DNA of 64,000 nt from Parasulfuritortus sp036391875 (GCA_036391875.1 DASVZA010000036.1:1-64000); one strand, 5' to 3'; shown: positions 7,739 through 17,222, numbered from the stretch's first letter. Program-made: numbers and translations. The notes: generated from the sequence alone by a model not told the origin.

Positions 7739-7906
7739 CTAGGTTTAATGACATGACAGCATTGGCAGGACAACGATATTGGGGCTGCCACTTTCATATA
7801 TAGTACGTGATAAGCAGAGTACGCATGGCGCCGCGCCGACCCTCCCGTCGTTTGCGACCACTGCATAAAACTATCGGTTCCATGTTACAGAAATTATCTT
7901 GAAACT

Positions 7907-10069
7907 ATGCCTTTGACCGCTCTAGAACGCACGCTGCAAGCCCGCCACCACGATCCGTTTTCTTACCTGGGTCTGCATGCCGATCACGGCGGCCACGTCC
8001 TGCGGGTGCTGCGTCCGCACGCCACAGCGGTGACCCTGTTGCTGCCCGGCGGCGACCAGCCCCTGAGCAAGGTGGACAAGCGCGGCCTGTTCGAATGGCA
8101 CGGCGCGGACGCACCGGCCCGGCCGGCCCGCCTGCGCATCGTGGAAGACGGCCATGCGTTCGAGATCGACGATCCCTATACCCTGCCGCCCGTCATCGGC
8201 GAACAGGAGCTTTACCTGTTCAACGAAGGCCGCCTGCTGGAAGCCTACCGCACCCTGGGCAGCCATGCCGTCAGCCACGCAGGCGTGGCCGGCGTCCGAT
8301 TCGCGGTCTGGGCGCCGAGCGCCGAGCGGGTCTCGGTGGTGGGCGACTTCAACCGCTGGGACGGCCGGGTGCACATGATGCGGGTACGCGGCGCATCGGG
8401 GGTCTGGGAACTGTTCATACCCGGCCTGCGCCCGGGCGACCTGTACAAGTACGAGATCCGCAACGCCCACACCGGCGAAATCCGGATCAAGACCGATCCC
8501 TACGGCCAATGCTTCGAGAAGCGCCCCGGCACCGCCGCGGTCGTGCCCCAGCCCAGCACGTTCGAATGGAACGACAGCGGCTGGCTGGAGGCGCGGGCCA
8601 AGGCCGACTGGCTGCATGCCCCGCTCAACATCTACGAGATCCACGCCGGCTCCTGGCGCCGCCACCCGGACGGCAGCTACTACAGCTACCGCGAACTGGC
8701 CGACGCGCTGGTGCCCTACCTGCAGGACATGAACTACACCCACATCGAGTTCATGCCCCTGACCGAGCACCCGCTGGATGAGTCCTGGGGCTACCAGACC
8801 ACCGGCTACTTCGCCCCCACCTTCCGGTTCGGCACCGCCGACGACCTGAAATACCTGATGGACGCCTGCCACCGCGCCCACATCGGCGTCATCCTCGACT
8901 GGGTGCCGGGCCACTTCCCGATGGACGACTGGGCCCTGGCCCGGTTCGACGGCTCGGCCCTGTACGAGCACGAGGACCCGCGCCTCGGCGTGCACCAGGA
9001 CTGGGGCACCCATATCTTCAACTACGGCCGCAACGAGGTGAAGGGCTTCCTGCTCGCCTCGGCCGACTTCTGGCTGCGCGAGTTCCACTTCGACGGCCTG
9101 CGGGTCGACGCCGTGGCCTCCATGCTCTATCTCGACTACTCGCGCAAGGCGGGCGAGTGGCTGCCCAACAAGTACGGCGGCCGCGAGAACATCGAGGCCA
9201 TCGACTTCCTGCGCGAGATGAACGCCATGGTCCACGAGCGCTTCCCCGGCGCCCTGACCTACGCCGAGGAATCGACCGCCTGGCCCATGGTCTCGCGCCC
9301 GACCTACGTCGGCGGCCTGGGCTTCTCGATGAAGTGGAACATGGGCTGGATGAACGACACCCTGCGCTACATCGGCCTCGATCCGATCTACCGCCGCTAT
9401 CACCAGAATGACCTGACCTTTGCCCAGCTCTACGCCTATTCCGAGAACTTCGTCCTGCCCTTCTCCCACGACGAGGTGGTGCACGGCAAGCGCTCGCTGC
9501 TGGGCAAGATGCCGGGCGACGCCTGGCAGCAGTTCGCCAACCTGCGCCTCCTGCTCAGCTACCAGTTCTGCCATCCGGGCAAGAAGCTCAACTTCATGGG
9601 CAACGAATTCGGCCAGGGCCGCGAATGGAACTCCGGCTGGGAACTCGACTGGAGCCTGCTGCAGATCCACTGGCACGAGGGCGTGCAGCGCTGCCAGCGC
9701 GACCTGAACCGGCTCTACCGCGAGTTGCCGCAATTGCACGACCAGGACTTCAGCCACGAAGGCTTCTCCTGGGTCGACTGCCACGACGCCGACCAGTCGG
9801 TGTTGTCCTTCCTGCGCCGCGACCGCCAGGGCCGGACGGTGATCTGCATCTTCAACTTCACCCCGGTGTCGCGCGAAGGCTACCGCATCGGCTGCCCCCA
9901 TGCCGGCCTGTGGCGGGAAATCTTCAACAGCGATTCGGAATGGTACGGCGGCTCCAACACCGGCAACGGCATCGGTCTCATGGCCGAGGACCAGTCCTGG
10001 ATGGGCTACAGCCACTCCGTGGTGGTCACCCTGCCGCCGCTCGCCGGGATGATCCTCGCCCTCGATTGA
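7907..10069 (+). CDS. glgB: 1,4-alpha-glucan branching enzyme
   Basis: GlgB introduces alpha-1,6 branches into glycogen. The N-terminal carbohydrate-binding module (VRFAVWAPSAERVSVVGDFN) precedes a GH13 barrel. Its catalytic residues are visible: Asp in DGLRVDAV, Glu in TYAEEST, and the transition-state Asp in FSHDEVVHG. At 720 residues it has normal length. No clear Shine-Dalgarno sequence precedes the ATG (only an A-rich TTGAAACT), so expression may be modest. Together with glgC and pgi it points to glycogen storage; no glycogen synthase or phosphorylase gene is in the window. Confidence 0.97.
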   Translation: MPLTALERTLQARHHDPFSYLGLHADHGGHVLRVLRPHATAVTLLLPGGDQPLSKVDKRGLFEWHGADAPARPARLRIVEDGHAFEIDDPYTLPPVIGEQELYLFNEGRLLEAYRTLGSHAVSHAGVAGVRFAVWAPSAERVSVVGDFNRWDGRVHMMRVRGASGVWELFIPGLRPGDLYKYEIRNAHTGEIRIKTDPYGQCFEKRPGTAAVVPQPSTFEWNDSGWLEARAKADWLHAPLNIYEIHAGSWRRHPDGSYYSYRELADALVPYLQDMNYTHIEFMPLTEHPLDESWGYQTTGYFAPTFRFGTADDLKYLMDACHRAHIGVILDWVPGHFPMDDWALARFDGSALYEHEDPRLGVHQDWGTHIFNYGRNEVKGFLLASADFWLREFHFDGLRVDAVASMLYLDYSRKAGEWLPNKYGGRENIEAIDFLREMNAMVHERFPGALTYAEESTAWPMVSRPTYVGGLGFSMKWNMGWMNDTLRYIGLDPIYRRYHQNDLTFAQLYAYSENFVLPFSHDEVVHGKRSLLGKMPGDAWQQFANLRLLLSYQFCHPGKKLNFMGNEFGQGREWNSGWELDWSLLQIHWHEGVQRCQRDLNRLYRELPQLHDQDFSHEGFSWVDCHDADQSVLSFLRRDRQGRTVICIFNFTPVSREGYRIGCPHAGLWREIFNSDSEWYGGSNTGNGIGLMAEDQSWMGYSHSVVVTLPPLAGMILALD

Positions 10070-11313
10070 AGCACGCCGAACGCAAGGCCCGCCTGGAAGC
10101 CCTGCTGCTCGGCTTCCAGCACCTCTGGCGACCGCAGCCGTTCAAGATCGAGACACCCGGCTGGTGCGCCGAATATCCGGCGCTCACGGCCGAACTGCTG
10201 GCCCTGGACGACTCGGCAGTCGAACACCTGGGCAGGGACAACGCGGCGCTGATCGCGCTGCTGGCCCGGCACGTCCCCGAACTGGCCGAACTGGCCAGGT
10301 TGATCGAACTGCCCACCCAGCCTTTTTCCCGCGAGGGCGAAGCCATTCAAAGCCCCTCCCCCTCGACGGGAGCGGCGCCGGAGAAAGGCGGGGCGCCCCC
10401 CCGCCTGTTCACCGACATCCCCGGCCGCAAGCAGGCCCAGATCGAAACCTACGCCGCCGCGCTCGGCGAACCGCACGCTCCGCTGCTGGAGTGGTGCGCC
10501 GGCAAGGGCCACCTCGGCCGTCTGCTCGCCGCACGCTGGCCGCAGCCGGTGGCCAGCCTGGAGATCGATGCCGCACTCTGCGAAGCCGGCGACGACCTCG
10601 CGCAGCGGGCCGGACTGGCCGACCGGCAGCGCTTCATCCGCGCCGACGCGCTGGCTCCGGAATCGGCCCGCCACCTGGCCGGCCGCCATGCCGTCGCCCT
10701 GCATGCCTGCGGCGACCTGCATGTCCGGCTGATCGAGGCCGGCATCGAGCATGCCAGCCCGGCCATCGACTGCGCGCCCTGCTGCTACTACCGCACCGTT
10801 CAAGCTTTCTACCGGCCGTTCAGCGCGACCGAACTCAGGCTAGACCGCGACGACCTGCGCCTGGCCGTCACCGAAACCGTCACCGCCGCCCCGCGCCAAC
10901 AGCGCCTGTCGCGCCGCGCCCTGGCCTGGAAGCTGGGCTGGGTCGAACTGCGCAAGGCACTGACCGGCGAGACCGGCTACCGGCCGTTCCCGCCGGTGCC
11001 GGAGGCGTGGCTGCGGGGAACATTCGATGAATTCGTGGAGAGGATGTGCCAGCGGGCCGCGCTGGATTTGCACGCGCGTGAGAGGGGATACCCCATCGAC
11101 CCGGCCCGCTTCGAAGCCCTCGGCCAGGCCCGCGCCGCCCGCATGCTGCGCCTGCAGCTGGTCCGCTTCGCCTTCCGCCGGCCGCTCGAAGTCTGGCTGC
11201 TGATGGACATGGCGGTCCACCTGGAGCGGCACGGCTACCGGGTCGCGGTCACGCAGTTCTGCGACGCGGCGCTGACCCCGCGCAACCTGCTGCTCTCCGC
11301 CCGAAAGTTGTAA
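10066..11313 (+). CDS. SAM-dependent methyltransferase, 415 aa
   Basis: The SAM site is LEWCAGKGHLGRLLA (about residues 143-157). A second motif, CAPCCYY, follows at about 240, as in Methyltransf_32/GSTCD-like proteins thought to act on RNA. The likely start is TTG at 10066, which overlaps the glgB stop codon, so translation may be coupled. The first in-frame ATG lies far downstream, inside the conserved domain. A linker (about residues 93-112) encoded by C- and G-rich palindromic DNA separates an N-terminal helical domain from the catalytic domain. Substrate unknown. Confidence 0.75.
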   Translation: MKHAERKARLEALLLGFQHLWRPQPFKIETPGWCAEYPALTAELLALDDSAVEHLGRDNAALIALLARHVPELAELARLIELPTQPFSREGEAIQSPSPSTGAAPEKGGAPPRLFTDIPGRKQAQIETYAAALGEPHAPLLEWCAGKGHLGRLLAARWPQPVASLEIDAALCEAGDDLAQRAGLADRQRFIRADALAPESARHLAGRHAVALHACGDLHVRLIEAGIEHASPAIDCAPCCYYRTVQAFYRPFSATELRLDRDDLRLAVTETVTAAPRQQRLSRRALAWKLGWVELRKALTGETGYRPFPPVPEAWLRGTFDEFVERMCQRAALDLHARERGYPIDPARFEALGQARAARMLRLQLVRFAFRRPLEVWLLMDMAVHLERHGYRVAVTQFCDAALTPRNLLLSARKL

Positions 11314-11360
11314 TCGACGCGCGGTATACTTGCCGGCAAGCCAACCAACGCCCATCAGAC

Positions 11361-12992
11361 ATGTCCGCGACTCCGACCTGGCAATCCCTCAAAGCCCACC
11401 GCAAGACCTGGAACGGCCTGCACCTGCGCGACCTGTTCGCCAAGGACAAGAAGCGCTTCCAGCGTTTCTCCCTGACCCTGGACGACCTGCTGTTCGACTA
11501 TTCGAAGAACCTGGTCACGCCCGAGACGATGAAGCTGCTGCTCCGGCTGGCCAAGGAAAACGGCGTCGAGCTGATGCGCGAGGCGATGTTCTCCGGCGAC
11601 CGGATCAACCTGACCGAGGACCGCGCCGTCCTGCACACCGCCCTGCGCAACCGTTCCGACCGTCCGGTCATGGTCGACGGCCATGACGTGATGCCGGACG
11701 TGCGCCGCGTGTTGAAGCAGATGCGCGGCTTCACGAACCAGGTCCGTTCCGGCAAGTGGACGGGCTACAAGGGCGACGCCATCACCGACATCGTCAACAT
11801 CGGCATCGGCGGCTCAGACCTGGGCCCGGTCATGGTCTGCCGGGCGCTGGCACCCTACGCCAAGAAGGGCCTCGACGCCCACTTCGTCTCCAACGTCGAC
11901 CCGACCCACCTGGCCGAGGTGCTGAAGCGGGTGAAGCCGGAGACCACCCTGTTCGTCATCGCCTCGAAGACCTTCACCACCCAGGAGACATTGGCCAACG
12001 CCCACGCCGCCCGGGCCTGGTTCCTCAAGGCCGCCAAGAAGCAGGAACACGTCGCCAAGCACTTCGTCGCCGTCTCGACCAACGCCGAGGAAGTGTCGAA
12101 GTTCGGCATCGACACCGCCCACATGTTCGGCTTCTGGGACTGGGTCGGCGGCCGCTATTCGCTCTGGTCGGCGATCGGCCTGCCCATCGCCCTGTATGTC
12201 GGCATGGACCACTTCGAGGAACTGCTGGCCGGCGGCTTCGACATGGACGAGCACTTCCGCAGCGCGCCGCTCGACAAGAACATGCCGGTGGTCATGGCCC
12301 TGCTCGGCCTCTGGTACAACAACTTCTGGGACGCGCAGAGCTACGCCGTGCTGCCCTACGACCAGTACCTGGCCCGCTTCCCGGCCTACCTGCAGCAGCT
12401 CGACATGGAGTCGAACGGCAAGTCGGTCACCCGCGAAGGCAAGCCGGTCAAGGTCTCGACCGGGCCGGTGCTGTTCGGCGAACCCGGCACCAACGGCCAG
12501 CACGCCTTCTACCAGCTCATCCACCAGGGCACCAAGCTGGTGCCGTGCGACTTCCTGGCTGCCGCCGAGCCGCACAACCCGGTCGCCGACCAGCACCAGA
12601 TCCTGCTCGCCAACTGCTTCGCCCAGACCGAGGCGCTGATGCGGGGCAAGACCGCCGCCGAGGCGCGTGCCGAACTGGAGGCCGCCGGCATGGCCGAGGC
12701 CGACATCAAGGAGCTGCTGCCGCACAAGGTCTTCCCCGGCAACCGGCCGACCAACACCCTGCTCTACCGCAAGCTGACGCCGCGCACCCTGGGCCGGCTG
12801 ATCGCGTTGTACGAGCACAAGGTCTTCGTCCAGGGCGTGATCTGGGACATCAACTCCTATGATCAATGGGGCGTAGAATTGGGCAAGCAGCTGGCCAAGG
12901 TCATCTTGCCCGAGATCAAGGCGGACGGACCGGCAAAAGGCCACGATGCCTCCACCAACGGACTGATCGACTACTGCAGGCAATGGCGTTGA
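11361..12992 (+). CDS. pgi: Glucose-6-phosphate isomerase
   Basis: Pgi interconverts glucose-6-phosphate and fructose-6-phosphate in glycolysis, gluconeogenesis and glycogen supply. Signatures are IVNIGIGGSDLGPVM near residue 140, FGFWDWVGGRYSLWSAIGLP, and GEPGTNGQHAFYQLIHQG. At 543 residues it is the normal size of the long bacterial form. It starts 47 bases after the methyltransferase gene. Its C-terminal codons overlap the start of the HDOD gene by 10 bases, which suggests an operon. Confidence 0.97.
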   Translation: MSATPTWQSLKAHRKTWNGLHLRDLFAKDKKRFQRFSLTLDDLLFDYSKNLVTPETMKLLLRLAKENGVELMREAMFSGDRINLTEDRAVLHTALRNRSDRPVMVDGHDVMPDVRRVLKQMRGFTNQVRSGKWTGYKGDAITDIVNIGIGGSDLGPVMVCRALAPYAKKGLDAHFVSNVDPTHLAEVLKRVKPETTLFVIASKTFTTQETLANAHAARAWFLKAAKKQEHVAKHFVAVSTNAEEVSKFGIDTAHMFGFWDWVGGRYSLWSAIGLPIALYVGMDHFEELLAGGFDMDEHFRSAPLDKNMPVVMALLGLWYNNFWDAQSYAVLPYDQYLARFPAYLQQLDMESNGKSVTREGKPVKVSTGPVLFGEPGTNGQHAFYQLIHQGTKLVPCDFLAAAEPHNPVADQHQILLANCFAQTEALMRGKTAAEARAELEAAGMAEADIKELLPHKVFPGNRPTNTLLYRKLTPRTLGRLIALYEHKVFVQGVIWDINSYDQWGVELGKQLAKVILPEIKADGPAKGHDASTNGLIDYCRQWR

Positions 12993-13846
12993 AAAAGCAG
13001 ACCCCGGCGGCCCCCGCCGCCAAGCACCAGGAATTCACCGATCCGGCACTGAAGATGGCGGTGCGCATCCCGTCGCCGCCGCCCCTGTTGGACGAGCTGC
13101 ACCGGCTGCTGGGCGACCCGAACTCCGGCATGGAGGACATCGGCCATGTCGTGCAGACCGATGCCGGCCTCACCGCCAGCCTGTACCGCACCCTGGCCAA
13201 GCCGTCCTACGGCCTGCGCCGGCCGCCCGAGACGGTGGCCCAGGCCATCTCCATCGTCGGCCTGCAAACCGTGGCCGAACTGGTCAAGGGGCTCTCGCTG
13301 GAAAGCGCGATCTACGGCGAATCCAAGTTCTACCCCTGGTTCTGGGAGCGGGCCAACGACATCGCCCGCTACGCCCGGACCATCGCCTGGAAACAACGCA
13401 CCGTCTGCAACGTATTCCCCGAGCACGCCCAGCTGGCCGCCCTGTTCATGGACTGCGGCGTGCCCATCCTGATCCAGCACATCGAAAAATACGAATACGC
13501 CTTCATCACCTCGAAAGGCTATATCTGGCCCAACGTGCCGGCCGAGGATGCCCGCTTCGACACCGACCATTCGGTGGTCGGCTACCTGGCCGCGCGGCAC
13601 TGGAAAATGCCCGACTACGTCTGCCAGGCCGTGCGCTGGCACCACGACCCGGTCAACGTCAACGACCAGGCGGCGACGCTGGTCGCCATCCTGCAGACCG
13701 CCAAGCACATCTACAACGTGCGCGCCCTGAAGGACGACAGCGACTGGCCCCAGCACGAGGACAAGGCGCTGGAGGAGATCGGCGTCGCCAAGGAAGGCCT
13801 GAGGGAATTCGAAGAAGACGTCGTCGACCGCTCAGGGGGCCAGTGA
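12983..13846 (+). CDS. HDOD domain protein, 287 aa
   Basis: HDOD domains are HD-like folds without the full catalytic set and usually act in signalling. The core is visible in IPSPPPLLDELHRLL, then IVGLQTVAELVKGLSL, FMDCGVPILIQHIEKYEY and AVRWHHDP. Residues 1-25 are basic and disordered. No second signalling domain is fused. The ATG at 12983 lies inside the last codons of pgi. It is followed by the SirB2-type gene with a GTGA overlap, so pgi, this gene and the next form one transcription unit. Confidence 0.85.
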   Translation: MALKKQTPAAPAAKHQEFTDPALKMAVRIPSPPPLLDELHRLLGDPNSGMEDIGHVVQTDAGLTASLYRTLAKPSYGLRRPPETVAQAISIVGLQTVAELVKGLSLESAIYGESKFYPWFWERANDIARYARTIAWKQRTVCNVFPEHAQLAALFMDCGVPILIQHIEKYEYAFITSKGYIWPNVPAEDARFDTDHSVVGYLAARHWKMPDYVCQAVRWHHDPVNVNDQAATLVAILQTAKHIYNVRALKDDSDWPQHEDKALEEIGVAKEGLREFEEDVVDRSGGQ

Positions 13847-14235
13847 CCGCCATGGAATACGCCCTGCTCCGTCTGATCCACATCGGCACCGTCTACATCA
13901 CCTTCGGCCTGTTCCTGACCCGCGGCATCTGGATGCTGCTCGACTCGCCCCGCCTGCAGGACCGCTGGGTCAAGGTCGTGCCCCACCTCAACGACACCCT
14001 GCTGCTCACCGCCGCAATCGGCATGCTGATCGTCGGTCATCTCAATCCGCTCGTCCACCCCTGGCTGCTGGTCAAAATCGGCGGACTGCTGCTCTACATC
14101 TGGCTCGGCACCAAGGCCCTGAAACGCGGCCGGACCAAGACCCTGCGCGCGCTCTATTTCGTCGCCGCGCTCGCCGTCATCGGCTACATCATCGCGGTCG
14201 CGGTCACCAAGCAGGTCATCCCGGGGTTGATCTGA
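13843..14235 (+). CDS. SirB2-family integral membrane protein, 130 aa
   Basis: Four hydrophobic segments fill the protein (about residues 10-28, 48-66, 73-90 and 103-122). The pattern LIHIGTVYITFGLFLTRG at the start and LKIGGLLLYI-like third helix match the SirB2/YchQ family of inner-membrane proteins of unknown function. The start is either GTG at 13843, overlapping the HDOD stop, or ATG at 13852; nothing decides between them. Confidence 0.75.
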   Translation: MTAMEYALLRLIHIGTVYITFGLFLTRGIWMLLDSPRLQDRWVKVVPHLNDTLLLTAAIGMLIVGHLNPLVHPWLLVKIGGLLLYIWLGTKALKRGRTKTLRALYFVAALAVIGYIIAVAVTKQVIPGLI

Positions 14236-14245
14236 TGCCCCCCAC

Positions 14246-14282
14246 CGTTATTCCTGCGCAGGCGGGAAGCCAGCGGGAATGC
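14246..14282. repeat. REP-like intergenic palindrome
   Basis: An inverted repeat reading TTCCTGCGCAGGCGGGAA at 14251-14268 is flanked by CGTTA and GCCAGCGG. The pattern matches the short REP-like repeats common between genes in Proteobacteria (TTCCCGC..GCGGGAA..CCAGCG). It lies directly after the SirB2-type stop codon. Confidence 0.5.
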
Positions 14283-14332
14283 AACCGGGCACCTGCCGAC
14301 GCCGGTGCGACGACAGGGAGCCAGACCGCCTG

Positions 14333-15292
14333 ATGGACCGCATGCAGCGCATCTTCAAGCTGCACCAGACCCTGGCCGCGCACCGCTACCCGGTGCCCCG
14401 CGCCAAGCTGGAAACGCTGCTGGAATGTTCCCGCGCCACGCTCACCCGCATCATCGACGAGATGCGCACCTTCTTCGACGCGCCCATCGAATTCGACCGC
14501 GAAGCGGGCGGCTACAAATACAGCGACGCCGCATTCGAACTGCCCGGCCTCTGGTTCACGCCTTCCGAACTGCTCGCCCTGAGCGCGGCCCAGAAGCTGC
14601 TGGCCGAGGCCCAGCCCGGCCTGCTCGACAGCCAGCTCGCCCCGCTGAAGAGCCGGATCGACAAACTGCTCGGCCAGGAACACCTGGGCGGCGGCGAACT
14701 CGCCCGCCGCCTGCGCATCCTGCGCATGGCCGCCCGCCAGCCCGACACCCAGATATTCCAGACCGTGGCCGGCGCCACCGCCCAGCGCCAGCAACTCGCC
14801 ATCGAATACCACGGCCGCGAACGCGACGCCGTCACCCGGCGCACCGTCTCGCCCCAGCGCCTGGTCCACTACCGCGACAACTGGTACCTCGACGCCTGGT
14901 GCCACCAGCGCGACGCCCTGCGCAACTTCGCCCTCGACCGCATCCGTTCGGCCAAGGCATTGCCCGATGCCGCCCGCGATCTACCCGACGCCGAGATCGA
15001 CGCCCACTACAACGCCACCTACGGCATCTTCGGCGGCCCGGCCACGCACCAGGCCGTGCTGCGCTTCACCGCCGAACGGGCGCGCTGGATCGCCGACGAG
15101 CGCTGGCACCCCGACCAGCAGGACCGCTGGCTGGACGACGGCCGCTTCGAGCGCAGCCTGCCCTACGCCGACCCCCGCGAACTCATCCTCGACATCCAGA
15201 AATACGGCCTCGACGTCGAAGTCGTCTCCCCGCCCGAACTGCGCGCCGAGATCGCCGCTCGCCTCAAGGCCGCCGCCAAACAATACGAATAA
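14333..15292 (+). CDS. WYL-domain transcriptional regulator (YafY-like), 319 aa
   Basis: An N-terminal winged helix-turn-helix (LHQTLAAHRYPVPRAKLETLL, then ATLTRIIDEMR) is followed by a WYL domain. The WYL core is HGRERDAVTRRTVSPQRLVHYRDNWYLDAWCHQRDALRNFALDRI. A C-terminal WCX-like extension ends the protein. WYL domains bind ligands, often nucleic acids or nucleotides, and control DNA repair, CRISPR or phage-defence genes. None of those lies next to it, so its targets are unknown. The start at 14333 has GGGAG about 13 bases upstream; an ATG three codons later is an alternative. Confidence 0.85.
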   Translation: MDRMQRIFKLHQTLAAHRYPVPRAKLETLLECSRATLTRIIDEMRTFFDAPIEFDREAGGYKYSDAAFELPGLWFTPSELLALSAAQKLLAEAQPGLLDSQLAPLKSRIDKLLGQEHLGGGELARRLRILRMAARQPDTQIFQTVAGATAQRQQLAIEYHGRERDAVTRRTVSPQRLVHYRDNWYLDAWCHQRDALRNFALDRIRSAKALPDAARDLPDAEIDAHYNATYGIFGGPATHQAVLRFTAERARWIADERWHPDQQDRWLDDGRFERSLPYADPRELILDIQKYGLDVEVVSPPELRAEIAARLKAAAKQYE

Positions 15293-15293
15293 C

Positions 15294-15330
15294 TCCCTTC
15301 CCCCTGGGGAGAGTGGCTGGGGGAGAGGGT
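15294..15330. repeat. C/G-rich intergenic inverted repeat
   Basis: A CCCTTCCCCC arm and a GGGGGAGAGGG arm flank TGGGGAGAGTGGCT, just after the WYL regulator stop. This looks like a widespread GC-rich intergenic palindrome and could form a stem without a T run. The remaining bases to 15,464 hold nothing else recognised. Confidence 0.4.
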
Positions 15331-15464
15331 AACCAACCCAAAGGCAAGCCTTGTCCCCCAGGCTCAGCTTCTAAGCACGCCCCCGCGTAAAACGAATCCT
15401 ATACGCCGCTCCCCATGACAGCCGATGCGGGAGAGAGGCGATTTCGAACGCAAGGAGCCAAGCC

Positions 15465-15854
15465 ATGACCCACCCCGCATTCCTGAAACAGATCGCCTGC
15501 CTGTTCGGCCTGTTCCCCATGCCGACCATCGCCTACGCCGCTCCGGCCGCACGCCGCCTGATCCAGCAATGCCAGCTGGCCGGCTTCCAGCACCATGACG
15601 GCGAGGCGCTCTGGCCCTACCTCACCATCGGCGACAACCTCCAACTGCGCCGCGAACCCGGCAACCCGCACGACCCCAGCGCCATCCGCATCGACTGGAA
15701 CGGCCGCGAACTCGGCTACCTCCCCCGCACTCAAAACCAAGCCACCGCCCGTCTGATGGATCAAGGCAAATGGCTGGAAGCCCGGATCGGCCGGCTGGAG
15801 AAGCACGGCAACCCGTGGCGGAGGGTGACGGTTGAGGTATGGATGGTGGGCTAA
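15465..15854 (+). CDS. HIRAN domain protein, 129 aa
   Basis: Residues 37-90 form a HIRAN domain: QLAGFQHHDGEALWPYLTIG, then LRREPGNPHDPSAIRI and ELGYLPR. HIRAN domains, known from Rad5/HLTF, bind single-stranded or 3' DNA ends at stalled replication forks. Bacterial stand-alone versions are of unknown function. The first 25 residues (ending MPTIAYAAPAARR) look like a weak signal or membrane segment, which would be at odds with DNA binding. The gene has AAGGAGCC upstream and no close operon partner. Confidence 0.75.
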   Translation: MTHPAFLKQIACLFGLFPMPTIAYAAPAARRLIQQCQLAGFQHHDGEALWPYLTIGDNLQLRREPGNPHDPSAIRIDWNGRELGYLPRTQNQATARLMDQGKWLEARIGRLEKHGNPWRRVTVEVWMVG

Positions 15855-15966
15855 CTCACCGCCCTCGAACGGAAATCTCGGTTCAGCGTGTTCCCGGCAC
15901 TCGCGGAGATGAACCGAGCCTGCCTTTGAACAGACCAGACGACTCACCCTTCCACCCAAGCCTGCC

Positions 15967-16446
15967 TTACAAATCAGCCAACGGTTCCTCAGAAAAGCCT
16001 GGATTGCCGGTCCTCAGGTTTTCCACCACGTTGGCCAGTGCCCGGTTCAATTCCTGCAGTTGCGCCTGGTCCATCATCGACAGGACGGTAGGGAACACGC
16101 CTTCCAGAGGGCCCGGCGCCTCGGCCAGCAGCTTCGCCCCGACGGCGGTCAGACTCAGCCCCACCCGCCTTTGATCACGCTTGCTCCGCTCCTTGACGGC
16201 CAGGCCGGCGGATACCAGCTTTTCAACCAATTGGCTGCAGGTGGACTGATGGATGAACAGGCGTTCGGCAATCTGTGAGACGCCGATACCCGGCTCACCC
16301 GCCACCTCGCGCAATATCCAGAGTTGGGATCCGGAGATACGGCATTTTCGTTCCACCTCGCGGAAATGCTGGCGGATGCAGCCGTAGATCAGACGGAACT
16401 GCTTGAGCGCCTTGGCGGCCTCAGGATTATCGATGCGCCCAGCCAA
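15967..16446 (-). CDS. MarR family transcriptional regulator, 159 aa
   Basis: The winged-helix core is CRISGSQLWILREVAGEPGIGVSQIAERLFIHQSTCSQLVEKLVSAGL, with the wing at KERSKRDQRRVGLSLT: the standard MarR layout with dimerising helices at both ends. It is divergent from the Pal-like lipoprotein gene. The 153-base AT-rich intergenic region between them probably holds both promoters and its operator. Ligand and targets unknown. Confidence 0.85.
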   Translation of the reverse strand: MAGRIDNPEAAKALKQFRLIYGCIRQHFREVERKCRISGSQLWILREVAGEPGIGVSQIAERLFIHQSTCSQLVEKLVSAGLAVKERSKRDQRRVGLSLTAVGAKLLAEAPGPLEGVFPTVLSMMDQAQLQELNRALANVVENLRTGNPGFSEEPLADL

Positions 16447-16599
16447 TTTTATTGATCCCCTTGGAACGAATATCGTATGTTTGAGTCGAAACGGCGTGTT
16501 TTAAGTTGAGCTTAATAGTTGATCGTATATAAATTTATAGCCAATTTAATTCACGGCCAATTCAAATCCATTAACCCTGCTTTGCCACGCGAGGTCACC

Positions 16600-17121
16600 A
16601 TGAAACGAACTCTAATTGCGGCATCCGTCCTGGGCATTCTGCTCTCCGCCTGTTCCACCACTCCCCAAAAAACCGCCGAAACCAAGCCGGCTCCGGCGCC
16701 TGTCGCCAGCCAACCGGCCCCAGTTCAAACCCAGCCCGTCGCGGCTCCTGCCGAAACCGAGGCTCAAAAACTGGACAACATCATCAAGACGCTGGCCAAC
16801 AACAGTATCTATTTCGACTTCGACAAGTTCACGATCAAGCCGGAATACATGGACACCATCAAGCAAAACTACGAGTTGTTGAGCGCGAACCCGCAGATGA
16901 ACGTCCAGCTGCAGGGCAACTGCGACGAACGCGGCAGCGCCGAATACAACATCTCCCTCGGCCAGAAGCGTGCCGATGCTGTGCGCAAGGCGTTGATCGC
17001 GATGGGCATCAAGGAAGCCCAGCTGAGCACCATCAGCTACGGCAAGGAGAAGCCGCGCTGCACCGAAAGCAACGAAAAATGCTGGGCTGAGAATCGCCGC
17101 GTGGATTTCTCCGGCAAGTAA
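16600..17121 (+). CDS. OmpA/Pal-type peptidoglycan-associated lipoprotein, 173 aa
   Basis: The signal peptide ends in LLSAC, a lipobox, so the mature protein starts at about Cys18 and is anchored in a membrane. A Pro/Ala/Gln-rich linker (about 25-55) leads to an OmpA-like domain with YFDFDKFTIKPEY, GNCDERGSAEYN and LGQKRADAVRKAL. The Asp and Arg of the DERGSAEYN motif bind diaminopimelate of peptidoglycan. The rest of a tol-pal cluster is not here, so it may be a Pal paralogue rather than Pal itself. Two extra cysteines near the C-terminus (CTESNEKCW) may form a disulfide. Confidence 0.85.
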   Translation: MKRTLIAASVLGILLSACSTTPQKTAETKPAPAPVASQPAPVQTQPVAAPAETEAQKLDNIIKTLANNSIYFDFDKFTIKPEYMDTIKQNYELLSANPQMNVQLQGNCDERGSAEYNISLGQKRADAVRKALIAMGIKEAQLSTISYGKEKPRCTESNEKCWAENRRVDFSGK

Positions 17122-17151
17122 CCAGGCTGCCACCGGTAAACCGGGCGGTTA

Positions 17152-17222
17152 CCCCGGATGCACCACCTCCATCTGTCCTTCCTCCGGGATGACGGCAGGA
17201 GGTGGAGCATCCGGGGTTTTTA
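17152..17222 (+). terminator. Long-stem rho-independent terminator
   Basis: CCCCGGATGCACCACCTCC (from 17153) pairs with GGAGGTGGAGCATCCGGGG (ending 17216) with one mismatch, enclosing a loop of about 26 bases. TTTTTA follows. It ends the lipoprotein gene. Confidence 0.8.

Noticed and set aside
6236..7756. 506-codon open frame antisense to glgC
   Set aside because: It mirrors glgC and part of the DNase I-like gene in a GC-rich genome where stops are rare on the opposite strand. The translated product is Val/Gly/His/Arg-rich and has no domain.
7922..10015. 697-codon open frame antisense to glgB
   Set aside because: Low-complexity Val/Ala/Gly product fully opposite a well-supported enzyme gene; no ribosome binding site or domain.
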